A DNA stretch of 64,000 nt. Origin: Styela clava. Taxonomy: Eukaryota; Chordata; Ascidiacea; Stolidobranchia; Styelidae. The number at the start of each line of letters is the position of its first letter. The first letter of the stretch is position 1. The notes beneath the pieces were generated by a model that made no database searches, was not told where the DNA came from, and saw nothing but the letters and a program-made list of their open reading frames with translations. This document shows, one piece after another, positions 13,230-25,969 of this stretch. Position numbers and translations under genes: made by a program. The stretch spans positions 13,731,135-13,795,134 of the forward strand of contig NC_135255.1 in the NCBI RefSeq assembly GCF_964204865.1, written 5' to 3'.

Positions 13230-15837
13230 ATGAAGGTGATTGTGGCTGGTTACCCCAAAACGGGAACAAAATCTATGAACTGGGCTCTCACCAGATTGGG
13301 TTACAAAGTCTATGATTATCCCGAGAACGTGTACTTGCTGCAGAAGGAATACAAAAAGATATTTACACAAGGCTGGACGACGGAGGATTTCCGAAGAATG
13401 TACGAAAATGTTGACGCAGTCGTTGATATACCAGCGTTCTATTTTTGGGAAGAAATTCATAAAGCTTTTCCCGACGCAAAGGTAGGCCTGGCGATTCGAT
13501 TTATTGAATGCAATTTTTTAAACTAATTTTTGAACTCCTGGAAATCAAAATTGGCAACTGACCTATTCGATTCATACCTAAATTTCGAAATTAAAAACTG
13601 ATAAATAGCTAGCAAACAACGAAAACGAGCTGATTCTCTGCACACCTGCATGGCTGAAAAGTGAAAACCTGTCTAAGTGAACAGTGTCTGAGCGACTGCT
13701 AAATTTTCAGTCGTTGCGTCCTTGTCAACAGTGAATTAAGCAAGAGAGTAGATGCTCAGGTAAACGTTTATTGATAATTCGTCTGGCTAATTTTATTGTT
13801 CTTTGAAGCTGCGGCCTTTATCCAAATCGATTTTCCATTTAGTCAACGGCTGTGAAAGTCCGAACGTTGGCTTTGCATACCAAAATTAATCATTTTCCAA
13901 ATGTATTTATGCTTTCAATACTTGTTTAGATAATCCTGACCCTGAGAGACAGCGAGGAAGAATGGTTTCAAAGCATGAAGAATCTCGTTGACGTTGGGGA
14001 ATCTAATATTGCACTCAGAGCACTTGAGATTTTGTCTCCCACACAAAGAAAGACAATGAGAGATGTTACCAATTATATGGGCAAGTTTGATTCTTTATTA
14101 TTAAGTTTTCATTGCATTATATTCAGAGATTCGCAGGTTTCAGTTGATATAATTGATTCCCAACTATCATTAAAGAGAGTAATATTCACTATTCAAAAAC
14201 ATCTGTTGATGACCTACCAGGAGATAGTAATTCATTATATATTGCTTAACATAACGGGATCTAGCTGAAATCAACTACAGTTGAGCGAGTTTGTCAAAAT
14301 ACTCTTAAAGTTTTTTTTTATCATCAAACTATAGGAATAAATCCCCCCCCCCCATACCCATGCTTTTAATGACAAAGAAGACAATTCAAAATCAATCTGC
14401 AGTGAAAATGCACTATCAGTTTCATTCTTTATCGTAAAGGTCCTACAATAATGGGAATTCAGAATCAGTCAAGTTTGAGACGAAAAGCTCATTTAAATGG
14501 ATCCATGTTGAAATTAAAGTACCGGAACCATAATTCATCCGTACTTCAGGTTGGTGCTATATAATTATTTTGTTTATAGCACAATTTCTTACAATAATAA
14601 TTCTCGTTTTCCCGTGCCCTTTTTGTATTGACATTTGCTGCAAATTTATTTCATATTTTACATTGGTATGATTTTGCTAAAAGTACATTCAAGACCAAAT
14701 AACATTTATAGGACTTGGAATAGAGTAATTAAGTCATCATTTAATACGTACTCATTTTCTATACCTGTGTGGACTGGGGTATGTAATAAACTGGGCACGT
14801 CGATACTACTAAATGATCATTTCAGACCAAGTGAATCCGTCTAGTCTAGGGGTGGGCAAATTACGGCCAGCGGGCCAGATTCGGGTCGCCGAGGTGTTTC
14901 ATCCGGCCCACTTGTGCCTGCTGAAATTACGTATTTATGTTTATTTAGGACCTTCAAAGACTTATTTTGTGTGGCCGCGAAGGCTGCAGCTCATTTCTTT
15001 CTTTCTGCCAGTTCATTAATTTCACTTTCATCCAATTATTCTGTCTATACTCACGACACTTGCTAAATTTTCAATGCTATTCAATACATCTCCTGCGACA
15101 TGTAACTATTTCATTACATCAGTGAAACCAACATGCAGGCAATTGTTTATTCATGTTAGTTACTTGCAAATAAACCGTTTTTCATGCATCTTGAGTTTTG
15201 AACGACCAGCCCAGTAACCAATATTATTATTTGTGAGTGGCCCACTTAGGAAGGTAATTGCCCACCCCCGATCTATGCCGGTACGTTTACCAGCCAATGT
15301 TGGAGCAAATTTGAATCATTGTTTCCTAATTTCAATCTAAATACCAAAATGCCACAAACGTATTTATTTTTGACTTCTGAATTACAATGCATGTTTGTAA
15401 ACTCAATTTTAGGGAATTATTTCGAATCAGGCATTAGGTATAATCTGTAAATGCCCCAATGTTATCTCCATGCCCTGACTGTTTGATTTTCAATGACAAT
15501 GGTGTATCTGTCTGTATTTTAGAGAGCGCCGAAGGATAAACTACTAGTTTACAAGTGTTCCGAAGGCTGGGAGCCTCTGTGTAAATTTCTTGGTGTTCCA
15601 GTTCCAAAAGAACCATTCCCACACAAAAATAAAGCAGGGAATATTGTCGGCGAGGTTTTGGAAACAAACGAAATTTTTTTGCGCATGCAAAGGGAATTAC
15701 TTTTTTCTTCAATAGCTATAATCGCTGGATCCATAACATTAGGGTATTATACATACAAACTTGGGCCTCTTGGTGTCTGTAAAGGGTTGGTAGAATCAGT
15801 CACTGATATGTATGAAAAATTTCCAACATTTTGGTGA
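13230..15837 (+). CDS. P-loop sulfotransferase-like protein, C-terminally membrane-anchored
   Basis: Exons 13230-13481, 13930-14080, 14440-14549 and 15523-15837 give 275 aa, the usual length of the Sulfotransfer_4-type family (often labelled NAD-dependent epimerase or P-loop NTPase in databases). The 5'-phosphosulfate loop is GYPKTGTKSM (7-16). The 3'-phosphate strand is LTLRDSEEEWFQS, with R90. Family motifs LKYRNHNSSVLQ, APKDKLLVYKCSEGWEPLC (W187) and FLGVPVP follow in order. Residues about 230-249 form a hydrophobic segment near the C-terminus, so the enzyme may be tail-anchored. Intron 2 appears to use a GC donor (GG|GCAAGT): the GT alternatives break the frame or the family pattern. The last intron holds a hAT-like relic. 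The substrate is unknown; related proteins are mostly uncharacterised. The ATG sits just before the P-loop strand, as is normal for the family. Confidence 0.88.
14847..15270. mobile_element. hAT-like MITE in the last sulfotransferase intron
   Basis: The left end TAGGGGTGGGCAAATTACGG and the right end, read inward as CGGGGGTGGGCAATTACC, form imperfect inverted repeats followed by CGGGCC-type sequence, as in many hAT elements. The possible flanking duplication GTCTAGTC/ATCTATGC matches at 5 of 8 bases, suggesting an old insertion. Confidence 0.65.
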
Positions 15838-15918
15838 GATTAATAGCATCACCCCGTAGTAAATGAACAAATGTTATTTAAACTTTCATTTTTAATTTGT
15901 GGGTAAATCTGATTTGTG

Positions 15919-15924
15919 AATAAA
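15919..15924 (+). terminator. Poly(A) signal of the sulfotransferase-like gene
   Basis: AATAAA lies about 82 bases after the stop codon, with a second AATAAA about 10 bases on. This is a normal distance for a short 3' UTR. Confidence 0.6.
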
Positions 15925-15956
15925 GTTAATAAAACTCACATTATGGTGCTATATTG

Positions 15957-16218
15957 CAGGGGTGAGCAAGGTTTTTAGACCACGGTCGCCAAGTAGATTG
16001 GCGGACCATGTAAGTGTGACATTTTATGAACAATATTTACAGTGTCACAAAAGAAAAAGTAGAAAACAATGAACCTCGTGCCAAAACTAAATGTAATCGC
16101 AATCCTAACATATTCCTTGAGCTATTTTTCAAATTTGGTTGTGGCAGCATCAGGCGGGCCAAATTGAATTGCCCAACGGGCCTGATTTGGCCCGCGGGCC
16201 GTAGTTTGCCCATGTCAG
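15957..16218. mobile_element. hAT-like MITE, GGGCAAACTACGG family
   Basis: The left end CAGGGGTGAGCAA and the right end, read inward as CATGGGCAAACTACGG then CCCGCGGGCC, belong to the same terminal family as the intronic element 0.7 kb upstream. The target duplication is not recognisable. Open frames on both strands are chance frames in the GC-richer element. Confidence 0.55.
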
Positions 16219-16289
16219 TACTAGAACCACTACAGTTTATTTTTTGTGCCAAGTTTTTGTACAGGACCACAACCGGTTCAAAATAGTGA

Positions 16290-17200
16290 CTATAATACGC
16301 GAATCTGATGGTGGCCCATAAAGTAGAGGATGTAACAGAAAGCAGCAGAAGGGGACCAGTTTAACTGAAAGGTGAATGTTTATGTGAGCAATGTTTATTA
16401 TAAACTAAAAAGCGAATTAGGATCTAACAAAATATTATGAATTTGAACATTTTTCATCAACGTCGATTTGCTGCCCGACGGGATGCAGTCGGAATCAATC
16501 ATACTTGAGTAAGAACAATGACCGGACTGGTTCGTTTCTGATCCGTTTACTTGGACCACAATAAGTAAATTTACACCTACACTAAATATTTCATTAATAT
16601 ATAAGCAGATACTACTCGGGAATGTTTACGTATTTCTTTATTGAATTTCGATAAGTGGGGCTTTTCAACTCATCGAATCCACCTATGCTACTGGAATTAG
16701 AAATATCCAAAGATCATGAATGATACTTCAATCCAAAATACGTTATGTAGCAACTATTTTTCCAAGAATCTTAAACTTCAAACTACTCTCATTCTGAATT
16801 TTGGTATTCATGGTTCGATAACAATAAATAAATGTCACTAAATTTTTACACAAATATCACATCGCAATATCCCACTGTGTGTAGTTGTATTTTTATAATT
16901 AATTGGAGCTGAAACATATACTGTTGAGCTATAAAAGCCAGACGTGTATTAATTTTAAATATTACTAAATGGTAATGATGACATTTATCACAGACGGACT
17001 GCTAAGCATAAACTTTTCTTTACTTAATCTTCTAATCTATTACCTCTACTGTCGCATGGAAAATTGTTCGGAAATTTGAAAGACTTCGTTTTATCTGGAA
17101 AGCGCTTTCAGCATCTGAAGTTTGTTAGACATCGTAATTTAAACATGAGACAAATAGTGTATATGTCTCGAATATTATCGTTGTGCTGTATTTGAATACG
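16290..17200. other. Intergenic, nothing recognised
   Basis: AT-rich DNA between the hAT-like element and the next MITE. No coding exon, RNA gene or further repeat was identified. Confidence 0.4.
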
Positions 17201-17206
17201 ATTTAT

Positions 17207-17376
17207 TGGACACGAAATGGACCTATGGAGCTACTTCTAACCTAATCCATTATGATAATGTGTGTGGTGACATCAGAATTAAAAATAGCGTGTCGTGGTT
17301 CCGTGATCACATCTTAGTGATCTGGTGGTAGGACTGGAACAGATTTGATACTACCTTGTTTTGGCTTTCGTGTCCT
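17207..17376 (+). mobile_element. GGACACGAAA-type MITE, short copy
   Basis: Inverted ends TGGACACGAAA and, read inward from the right, AGGACACGAAA are flanked by TAT on both sides (17204-17206 and 17377-17379), consistent with a 3-bp target duplication. The body resembles the copies near 26.3, 37.0, 52.5, 58.3 and 60.3 kb. Confidence 0.6.
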
Positions 17377-17669
17377 TATATTTGAGCATTGATCTTTTGT
17401 ATTCTTCTTGTGCTATTTTCTATTGATTTTAAAATCCAACATCTGTCAGTATTCGGTAGATGTGTGCTGCTTAAGGTTGCGTTTTTTTGCGGTTTGTAAT
17501 AAGCTCTGCTGCACTTACTATGTTATTCACCGCAATCACAAAAATTTTCTTTCAATTTGTGATTTCGACATATATCTAGTTTATTTTCAATCAAAACCAA
17601 AAAACATTGCAATCTTGTCGAACTAAATTAGGGAAACATATGTAATCTAAAAAGAAAACGCATTGGCAC

Positions 17670-17675
17670 TTTATT
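17670..17675 (-). terminator. Poly(A) signal of the mucin-like gene
   Basis: TTTATT on the plus strand reads AATAAA on the minus strand, about 125 bases after the stop codon of the gene at 17801-19579. Confidence 0.5.
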
Positions 17676-17800
17676 TACACAGATACCGGGCTTTCAAGGA
17701 ACATTAGTTTACACGCAATCATGCATAAAAGGGTTAAAATTCCTATTCATGAGCGTGAAACGAATATGCCTTGAATGTCTGGTGACATTGCCAAAGGTAT

Positions 17801-19579
17801 TTAAATATCAGGCATGTCGTAGCCATTTTGGAAGCCCTCGTTTTCCGCATCTTTTACAATCGATTCTGTTGCCGTGGTTGTGGATTCTTCTGCCTCGGAG
17901 ACATCCGTTGTGGCATCTGCAGTGGTGAAATCTTCGTCAACTGATGTAGTTGCTTCCGCTTCTGTTGTACCGCCGGTGGTTTCTTCTGATAAAGTAGTGG
18001 CCTCCACCCATTCCTCTGTAGAAGTGGTGGTCTCGCCACCTTCAACTCCCTCAGATGTCGTAGTTTCATCATCTACAAAAGTCGTGTCTTCTGTTGCAGT
18101 AGACTCTGTAGTGAAGTCCATTGCCGTGGTCTCTTCGCTTTGTGTCGTTACTTCTTCTTCCTCATATCCATCGGTTTTGCTGCTGCTCACTTCATCGAGA
18201 AATTCTTCCAATGTAGCTTTCAGGTTCTGAAATGTATATTTTATGTCATTCATCACTTAAGTAGGTATTTGCCGTATAGTTTCGCAATTTTGAACGTTTG
18301 AATCAATGTCCACCATTAGGAATCTTTATTATGTCTTGTAAAGCATAGTCATCGATGAGAATTTGATGAGAGTGAAACCTAAACCTTTAAATATTTATTA
18401 AGGCTATTTGGGATTGCGATTTCAATTTGAATTACCTCAAATAAATAGTTTTACGCATGCGCAATAATATGTTTCAGCATAGCTTACAGAAATGTTTAAA
18501 TTACAGATTGAATCGTTCCAGCGTTTAAAATAGCTGGGCTGATGGCCAAGCAAATTTATTGTTTGGTTGAAATAGCAATGGGCGGAAACTTATTATAACA
18601 AAATGGCAGCGTAAATATGATTCAGTGTTTGACTTGTTTATAGTAAATTGAGTTATAGTTAATTGAATAACAAACTCAAATTGAAAACTATCAGACTGTT
18701 ATTGCCAAAATATCGTAAACTTAGTGTTGGCGTTCTTACTCGCAATCTTGGCGATGCCCTGGGGCGTATTATTGGTATTTTTGTGCTGATTGTGTGATAT
18801 GCGTCAGAGGAAATAGACAGCAGTGTTATCATCTTTTCTAGAGAAAGTTTTCTTGGTGTTTTGATTTGATTGTATTTATTGATAGACATTTATAAAGATA
18901 TCTATACGATGACTTCATATTGAAAATGCGGTTTGCTCTAATTGCAAATCCAACGCACATTCAAACTTTATTACAGATGGAAAACATCAAAGAGAATATA
19001 CCAGGAATCTCTAAATACTAAAGTAAACGAAGGAAATTAAAATAATTTCACAAAAACTAATTCAAATATTAACCAATTTAATTCAAATATTCCCCATGCG
19101 AGGATTTTATATATTAACGATACGAATTCAGTATCACAGCAATTTAAATACCGAAACATAATTAAAACCTTAATTAATTTCAATTACTAAACCTAGAAAT
19201 TTTAGCTTACTTCAAACGCCGCAGTTCCATATTGTTCTTCAAAAGCTTTGAAAACCGCGGCCTCATTCTAGAGGAAAAGAAGCAAGAATATGATTCATTC
19301 ATCTGCAACACTAAGCAAAAAATTTAACAATAACAATATACTTGAAGTCCTTAATACAATTCACTCAGAATATAACATAATTGGAACTATCGCGGTGTTT
19401 ACATATTAAAGTAAATTATTAATGAAAAATCATAAGCACATAACATTCATTATGAACAAAAGATGTTGACCGTGGATGTAATCTGAAAATTGTAGTTCAA
19501 AACTTACCCCTTCGAGAAATCGTATTGCTTTTCCGTAGACAGTGGCAATGCATAGAGCAACGATGATGAAGGTCTTCAT
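17801..19579 (-). CDS. Secreted Thr/Glu-rich mucin-like protein
   Basis: Minus-strand exons 19579-19508, 19267-19211 and 18226-17801 join in phase 0 with GT-AG borders to give 184 aa. Residues 1-16 are a classic signal peptide (MKTFIIVALCIATVYG), so the protein should enter the secretory pathway. Residues 17-55 form a short, probably helical segment (FKAFEEQYG, ATLEEFLDEV). From about residue 65 to 170 the chain is repetitive Thr/Ser/Glu-rich sequence with TTT, EETT and TTEST runs, a likely O-glycosylated acidic stalk. The mature part has no cysteine. The C-terminus ends GYDMPDI. It resembles in plan the gene at 49049-51562 but is not clearly alignable. It could be an extracellular matrix, tunic or mucus protein; function is unknown. 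The plus-strand frame over exon 3 is its antisense shadow. Confidence 0.8.
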
Positions 19580-19599
19580 GTTTACTTGTAAGATTTTTT

Positions 19600-21100
19600 A
19601 TTTCTTTTTTGAAAAAACACAATATTTGTTTAACTAAATATAGTTTTTATATTCTTTTCAACGTCTGAAATCATAACAAATATTGTTAAAGAAAAATTAA
19701 GATTAAGAAACCAATCGTTCCTCTGTGGAAATTCAAAACTAAAACGACTGAATCATATTTCTTGCCCGTGGAACTCTCTTGAACAATGTCGCCACACTGT
19801 GAATAACCCAAACGCTGCATCTTTCTACCACCCTAAAAATCGTATGACCCGAGAAAAAATGATGAAATATCATATTTTTATTACATGCGTGGGCGATCGT
19901 TGGCGATATCACGTCATATATATGTAAGAAAAAATAATCTTGATGTTCTTTCAAACTTATTTTTAAATTGGTAACTAGACTCTCAAATTATTATAAAAGT
20001 TTTTTGTTTTTCAAAGCATGTTAAAATTCGTCAAAGTATTATTTGCATTTTAAATCCCGTATTATTCGAAATTATGAAGCCGGCCGCCTGAACGTTGAAG
20101 TAACCTAATCTATACCTTGCGTTTAATATCTTTGCGGTGTGTCACTTTACAAAGCTGATAGATAACGGCATGACAAAAGTTATTTGATGAAATAAAATCT
20201 AAGCCCAAATATAGTTGGACGGACACACAAATCTGTGACGGATTTATTGAAAATTTAGTGATTGCTTCATCACTATCTTATCACTATCTCCATCAATAAA
20301 ACACTCTTTCACATCAGTTTTTGATTGTTTCTGTTGGCTTATTCTTCACTTAATTATTTCACGACATTTCTTCAATTTCAGCTGTTCGAATATTTCTAGA
20401 GCAAAATTACTTTAATCTCTATATATACAAGTAATAAACTTATCTTATATTCTCAAAGTTTCTTTCCATGTGACGAAAATCATGCGCGTCATCGTCTTAA
20501 GATCAATAACAAAAACAGGAAAAGAAGAAGAAAAGTGGTCATGGGATTTTTCATCCTGGAGGAGTAATTTTAGACCAGAATTCCACACGTTTTTGCTATA
20601 TGAAGTCCAATAAATCCCACGGAAAAGATTTCAAATTCTATGTAATTAAACGCCCCGGGCTGGTCATGTGTTTATGACAGCATATCTCGCCTCCTCCGTT
20701 TTTGCGTGTAAAAGTTGAATCATTTACTCACAGGCACTTGAAATGGGTTTGACAATTAGCCATTATAATATAGACAACTTTGAATTTGAATAGTGTAACT
20801 GCAAGTTGAATATAATTTAAACAAAAAGACAAATGGAACAAGGTGCTGGGACTAAAATAGATTTCGTTACTGAACGTAAATAACAATTTACGCTCAATCT
20901 TCAGAAATTTCAAACATGCTAAATTTACTCGAACAAGCAAGTTAGTTTATAATTAAATGAACTCTAAAATAGAAACGCGTCATTTGTACAACGTAATTGA
21001 TTACGTAATCGTTAAATTTATCTCAAAGGTACATCAGTGCGATATGGTTTCATTCGGGAAAAAGTTGAAGAAAACTAACAATTCTTTATACCACTTCATC
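19600..21100. other. Intergenic, nothing recognised
   Basis: Upstream of the mucin-like gene, so its promoter should lie near 19.6 kb. There are otherwise only short AT-rich open frames. Confidence 0.4.
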
Positions 21101-21102
21101 AA

Positions 21103-21440
21103 GCAAAAGCATATTAAGCATTACGTTATAAAGTATATATATTATTTCATTTTTCATCAATTATTTATTTCGAATGATTGTGATGAATACTCTTTCCACA
21201 CATTATTTTTTCTTAACACAAGAATTTTTTCTCACCTTGATATGCAGTGCCAAAAGTACTCCATAGATAGCAAAAGCATATTAAGCATTATGTTATGAAG
21301 TATATATATATTTTTTCATAAACTGAATACTTGAAATAATCGTGATGAATACGCATGTTTATTTTCTACACATCATTCTATTTTTCTTAACACGAGAATT
21401 TTTTGTCGCCTTGATATGCAGTGCCGAATGTAGACCATAA
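21103..21440 (+). repeat. Two-copy direct tandem repeat, period about 167 bp
   Basis: Both copies begin GCAAAAGCATATTAAGCATTA (21103 and 21270), continue through GTGATGAATAC and CTTAACAC.AGAATTTTTT, and end CTTGATATGCAGTGCC. The 113-codon open frame crossing them is explained by chance in AT-rich DNA. Confidence 0.75.
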
Positions 21441-24360
21441 ATGGTAGCTTGCTTCGAATTGTTAAATATTTCGTGTTGTTACATCTCTCGTTGAATAAGC
21501 ACGTAGACACTTTTAAATAACGCCATCAAGTTGACGCCATGCAAGACCATGAACTAAAATTTAGTGAAACTACTGAAAAGTTAGTAGTTGTTGTTGTTCA
21601 TGTAGCTTATTTAATTTACAACATAAATTATCTCAATTGAATATTGTTCATTTTTCATGAAAATAAAACGGTGGTAAAATGTAATAATTTTGGGGAATTT
21701 TCCGCTATTGCACTCATATCGTCAATTAGACCTTGCTAATTGTAGAAATTAGGAACTTGAAAAACATTCTATGATCCTGATTACATTTTATCTTTGCTTG
21801 ATGAAATGCCAATTTTACATCGATGACACGCTCCAAAGTACTAAATTAATTTAATTGGTTTCCGTTTGGAGCCTAAACGCCGCGGGATAAAAAATCACAG
21901 TTCAGTCATCATGATCAACATTCTTCGATGATGATTCTTATATATTCAAAGAATTGCCAACAGAAAAACAAAATTATCAAATGATAAAAGTTATTGTAAT
22001 TTGTATACTTTATTGTACAAGAAATGGACATATTGGTTGAGTTGTTGGATTGTTGTAATTTTTTCTTAATTGTCGCGAAAAATCACATTACTATATATGA
22101 GTAATCAACCAATCCAATCAATTTTAAATTTCCAATACTTAATTAAAGCTAGAAGACTATTACTTTCATTTTCAAATTTCTGTGAGTCATATATATATAC
22201 TTCATCCTGAATTCTGTCGTGTTTTATTTCAGGGGCACACCTTAGGGTGGCATTCGGTACAGTTTATTTTAAGATCTGGATGTAATTTGCTGATATTGTG
22301 ACGGATATCATATTCGTCAATTGACTTCCGGTTCCATATATTGCTCTTGAGCACAGATTGGTATTACAATATACTATTTTTATAATCCACGAGCACACCT
22401 CAATACAGCTTTCATTACATTTCGTTCATATTTGGCAAGAGTTTGCGGATATTGCGGCGGTCATATTCGTATTTTGGTGTCTGTATATTATTCTTAGTCA
22501 TTAATTGGTGTTATACCGAATTCATCAACCCATTTCGTCCTACTTAATGTAAAAGGTAAATATATAACAAAAACTTTCTTACATTTGGTAGTTTCCAAAT
22601 TTTTTATTGTCTGTGATCTTTTGTGTGTGACTAACGTAATTTCGTTCTTATAAGACATATAAAAATGGAAATCCCGTGATTAGAAATATTACTTCCTAAA
22701 TATTGTTGTCGCGTTTAATCATTGGTTTGAAGAAACTGGCCGACTGAATTGAAAATTAACTTGAGTATATTGTCATAGCAATGGCCTTTCTTTTGATATT
22801 CATAATACAAATTGAGTGCGAAAATGAAGCATGGCAAACTTAAAACCAAAAATGTTTCAGAGTATAAATCGGTGTTTTTAATTTTAAAATAAAATAACAT
22901 GAGCTCAATTATTTAGAAACGAAGGTCAAAAGGCTACCACAATGCCCGTAAAATTGCAGCCAAATGTTAAAATAAGTAACAAATGTCATATGAAGATGTA
23001 TAAGACGAAGATATATAAGCTGGCGTAGAATTAATGCAAAATTTGAAAAATAAATACCCTCTAGCGACATCTTCCGTCCGTATTTACTCAAAATTTGATA
23101 TAGATAGATGGCTATAGCAAAGCAACACGAATATTTTTATAACACAAACAATTGCGCCAACGAAGGCAATAGCTTCAATTTTGCAAAACGATTCAAAAAA
23201 TTTTGTCTCACAGTGCCGAAAAAAATTGTCGGCCGCTTTTCTCTACTCTGAAATTTCCAGTGGTTAAAGATTGTAGTTGTCGCTCGAAAGGTATTACTTT
23301 ATATAATATATTTCAAAAATTTCATGAGGGCTCTATAGGATTAGTTTTTCAATTTGAAGTTTTGTGTGATGACGTCATCTCTTGTTTCATAAAACGTTGC
23401 AACAGAGTTGCAGTAACAGTTATCGGATCATTTATGTTGGACTAGAAAAATTGAACTCATAGATAGCGTATTGGCGCAAGATGATCCAAATGGCTCATAG
23501 AGCCGTGTGCAGCTCTAGCGGTTGACATTTGTGTTGCAATACGATGTAATAAAAATAAAACAATGTACATAGTTTATTTCTCATTGCCTATGTTTCAGGT
23601 AATTCGGTCTTTTATGCTGTTCTTCGGAAGTGTATTGTCTTTCAGGTTTCAATAGATAAATGACACGTAGTCAACACAAGACAAAACTTTTGATAAAGTT
23701 TTATTGTCTTCACTCTTCCATTTCATCTTTGTTCTTTGGTATGTCATGGTATTTATAGATATTCTTCTTCAATGATTTTTTCCAATCACCCTGTGTTATC
23801 CTTTGTTCATTTTCATTATATTTTATTTATGACAGAATGGTTTGCGTAGCAGAGGAAAGGGTGGGTGGGTTTATGGCGGTAGGAAGTAGAAGACTTGATT
23901 AAGCCCCAGGTTGAATTATTGCTAAGTAGTAAACTAATGATCCTATTTTAGTAGTGTTAGTGCAAGCAAGTTGGCCCGTGCGCCGTACTCACATTGCTAG
24001 ACAATAGTATTTTTTTTTAACTCTATCCTTTTTAATTGAAGAAAAGTGGTAGCATATTTTGAATCCAATTCCTAGTCGATTTACGCACCTGTTACCGGAT
24101 TCGGCAAATGTTATAGCGTGTATCAAACACTCAATGCGCTGTCTTTGAATGTATGTATCATAATTTACACTTTTCTTTTGAGTAAAGAACTGAGATTGAT
24201 GAGAAAAAACCTGTGAAAAATGTATATATATATTTCTTTACTCACCCGAGTCAGTATTTGCACTATAACTATTACGGTGAACCCAATAGTACTACCATAT
24301 CGCTCAAATGGAATTGGGAATACTTACTCTGTCAAGATTTATAACATCAGAATAAAAAAT
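21441..24360. other. Intergenic; one degenerate MITE-like stretch
   Basis: No gene was found. At about 23.20-23.42 kb the sequence resembles the body of the GGACACGAAA-type MITE (CAGTGGTTAAAGATTGTA, then a GATGACGTCATC box) without recognisable ends. The end of the region should contain the claudin-like A promoter. Confidence 0.4.
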
Positions 24361-24369
24361 ATATATTTC

Positions 24370-24371
24370 AG
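24370..24371 (+). promoter_or_regulatory. Unpaired splice acceptor before claudin-like A
   Basis: A TATATTTCAG acceptor-like site lies 34 bases before the ATG at 24405, with no coding exon upstream. Similar TTTCAG sites precede the two paralogues. They could end a 5' UTR intron or serve as spliced-leader trans-splice sites. Confidence 0.35.
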
Positions 24372-24404
24372 TTTTTATCGAAAAATTTATTAACATAACA
24401 AAAA

Positions 24405-25961
24405 ATGGCAAATACTATAAATGCAGCGGGAACTGTCGGATTTATTATTGCCCTCTGTGGTAGCGGAATTCTCGGAACAAGTATAGCAACAATGTATTGG
24501 CGAACTCCAGAATTTCTTACGGGACAGATACTAGCCACTGTCGTAGAAGTGAACTCTGGCTTATTTCAAACGTGTACGGTTCTTGGATGCACGGACATAA
24601 GTAAGTATATATTCACGAGTACTTGGTTGACAACATGAGCGGAGCCTCACTATTGACGAAATTGAAATTGGCATTCATATATTTTCAGGTTGGAGTACAG
24701 ATTCTGGTTTAACATTGCTTGTGACGAGGTCTATCCTGTTGATTGCATGCTTGCTGATTGCAATTGGATTGATTATCGGTATCGTAGCAATATGCGGGAA
24801 AACCGATATTACCTCTAAAGGAGCTTTGGATATTGTTTCAGGTAAGAGTAGCAATACCATTATTCAACTCCAAAATATATTCTCTCAAGCAAACATAATA
24901 GGAAACCCACAGCACCAACCATCACACGAAACAGAGTTATAAAAATACTCACATTTCTGAACAAAAACACCGCCTGGGTATTTATTCTCTTCGAAACCTA
25001 AAGTCTATTCTCCAATTCTCCTTCAATAAAATTTGCGTTTGCTTCAATCTAACGATTTAATTTGTCGTAGAGTTCTAAGGGATTCAGTTTGTACGACAGT
25101 TATGTTAACGACAAATAGGTTATTTGTTCTGTCTTGTTGCCAGGTTTGTTTATTCTTGCTGCGTGTGGGGCATACACCGGATTGACGATTGGGTTTGATG
25201 AATACCTTCTCGGAGACGTAGGATTCAACGATTTCGGCTGGAGTTTTTATTTATGTTGGGCAGCATCTGCAGTTTTCATTATTGCCGGGGCCTTTGAAGT
25301 GAACGGGAAGCAAAAAGCAACTGGACAAAGACAGGTACAAATAGTATTTAAAAACTGCACACCACTTGGTTGAACAATAATAAACATTTTGACATTTTAA
25401 TCTTACGTTCTTTTATATATATTCTTATTTCATTCAGTAAACAAAAGTTTTGTCAATTGAGTCTATCTCATCCTGAAAATATAAAGCGCCCATATTATAA
25501 CCATAAATTTTATCAGTGTCTCATTCTATTATTTCAATATTACGTATTTGACTTTACAGTATTTAAAGCAACTGTAATATGATTTATTGCATCACAACCA
25601 GAAAATCCGCTGGAGATTGCAAATTATCATACACGTTGTTGTTCCCGAATTTGGATTTTCGTATTTCTAAGTTTGACGAGCGCACATTAAAAAAATTGAA
25701 TTCGTAACCTAAGTGTATTGTTTATAATTTGCTTCTGATAAATTTGTCAATAAAATAATATATGAGCGAAGAAGAAAAACTCCCGACGAACCTCAATGAA
25801 ATATTTTGCTAATAATGTCTAACATTTCACGTAATTTTTTATTTTAGATTCATCCAGCAGCGGACATGCAACAACAAATGATATGGGCAACGAATATGCA
25901 GCACCGTAACGGTACAGTTGTTCAACAAGTTCCCAGGCACCAAGTAGTCCAACTTCAATAA
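24405..25961 (+). CDS. Claudin-like four-pass membrane protein A
   Basis: Exons 24405-24600, 24689-24841, 25144-25334 and 25848-25961 (phases 1, 1, 0) give 217 aa, the usual claudin/PMP22 superfamily length. Four hydrophobic segments are clear: about 10-29, 75-95, 117-135 and 160-178. The first extracellular loop has YW (W32), then NSGLFQTC and a second cysteine, C62. This resembles the claudin W...GLW..C...C signature with F for the last W and unusually close cysteines. The C-terminal tail is Gln-rich and cytoplasmic. Paralogue C (31273-33093) has exons 2 and 3 of identical length (153 and 191), so the two arose by duplication. Claudins build paracellular junctions; this divergent member could do that or act as another small tetraspan. 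There is no PDZ-binding YV end. Confidence 0.82.
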
Positions 25962-25969
25962 CAGTTGAC

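Noticed and set aside
17874-18230. 118-codon plus-strand Ser/Val-rich frame
   Set aside because: It is the exact antisense of the Thr/Glu-rich last exon of the minus-strand secreted gene, which has a signal peptide and spliced exons.
20957-21298. 113-codon plus-strand open frame
   Set aside because: It crosses the 167-bp tandem duplication and has the Lys/Ile/Tyr/Phe composition expected of random AT-rich DNA.
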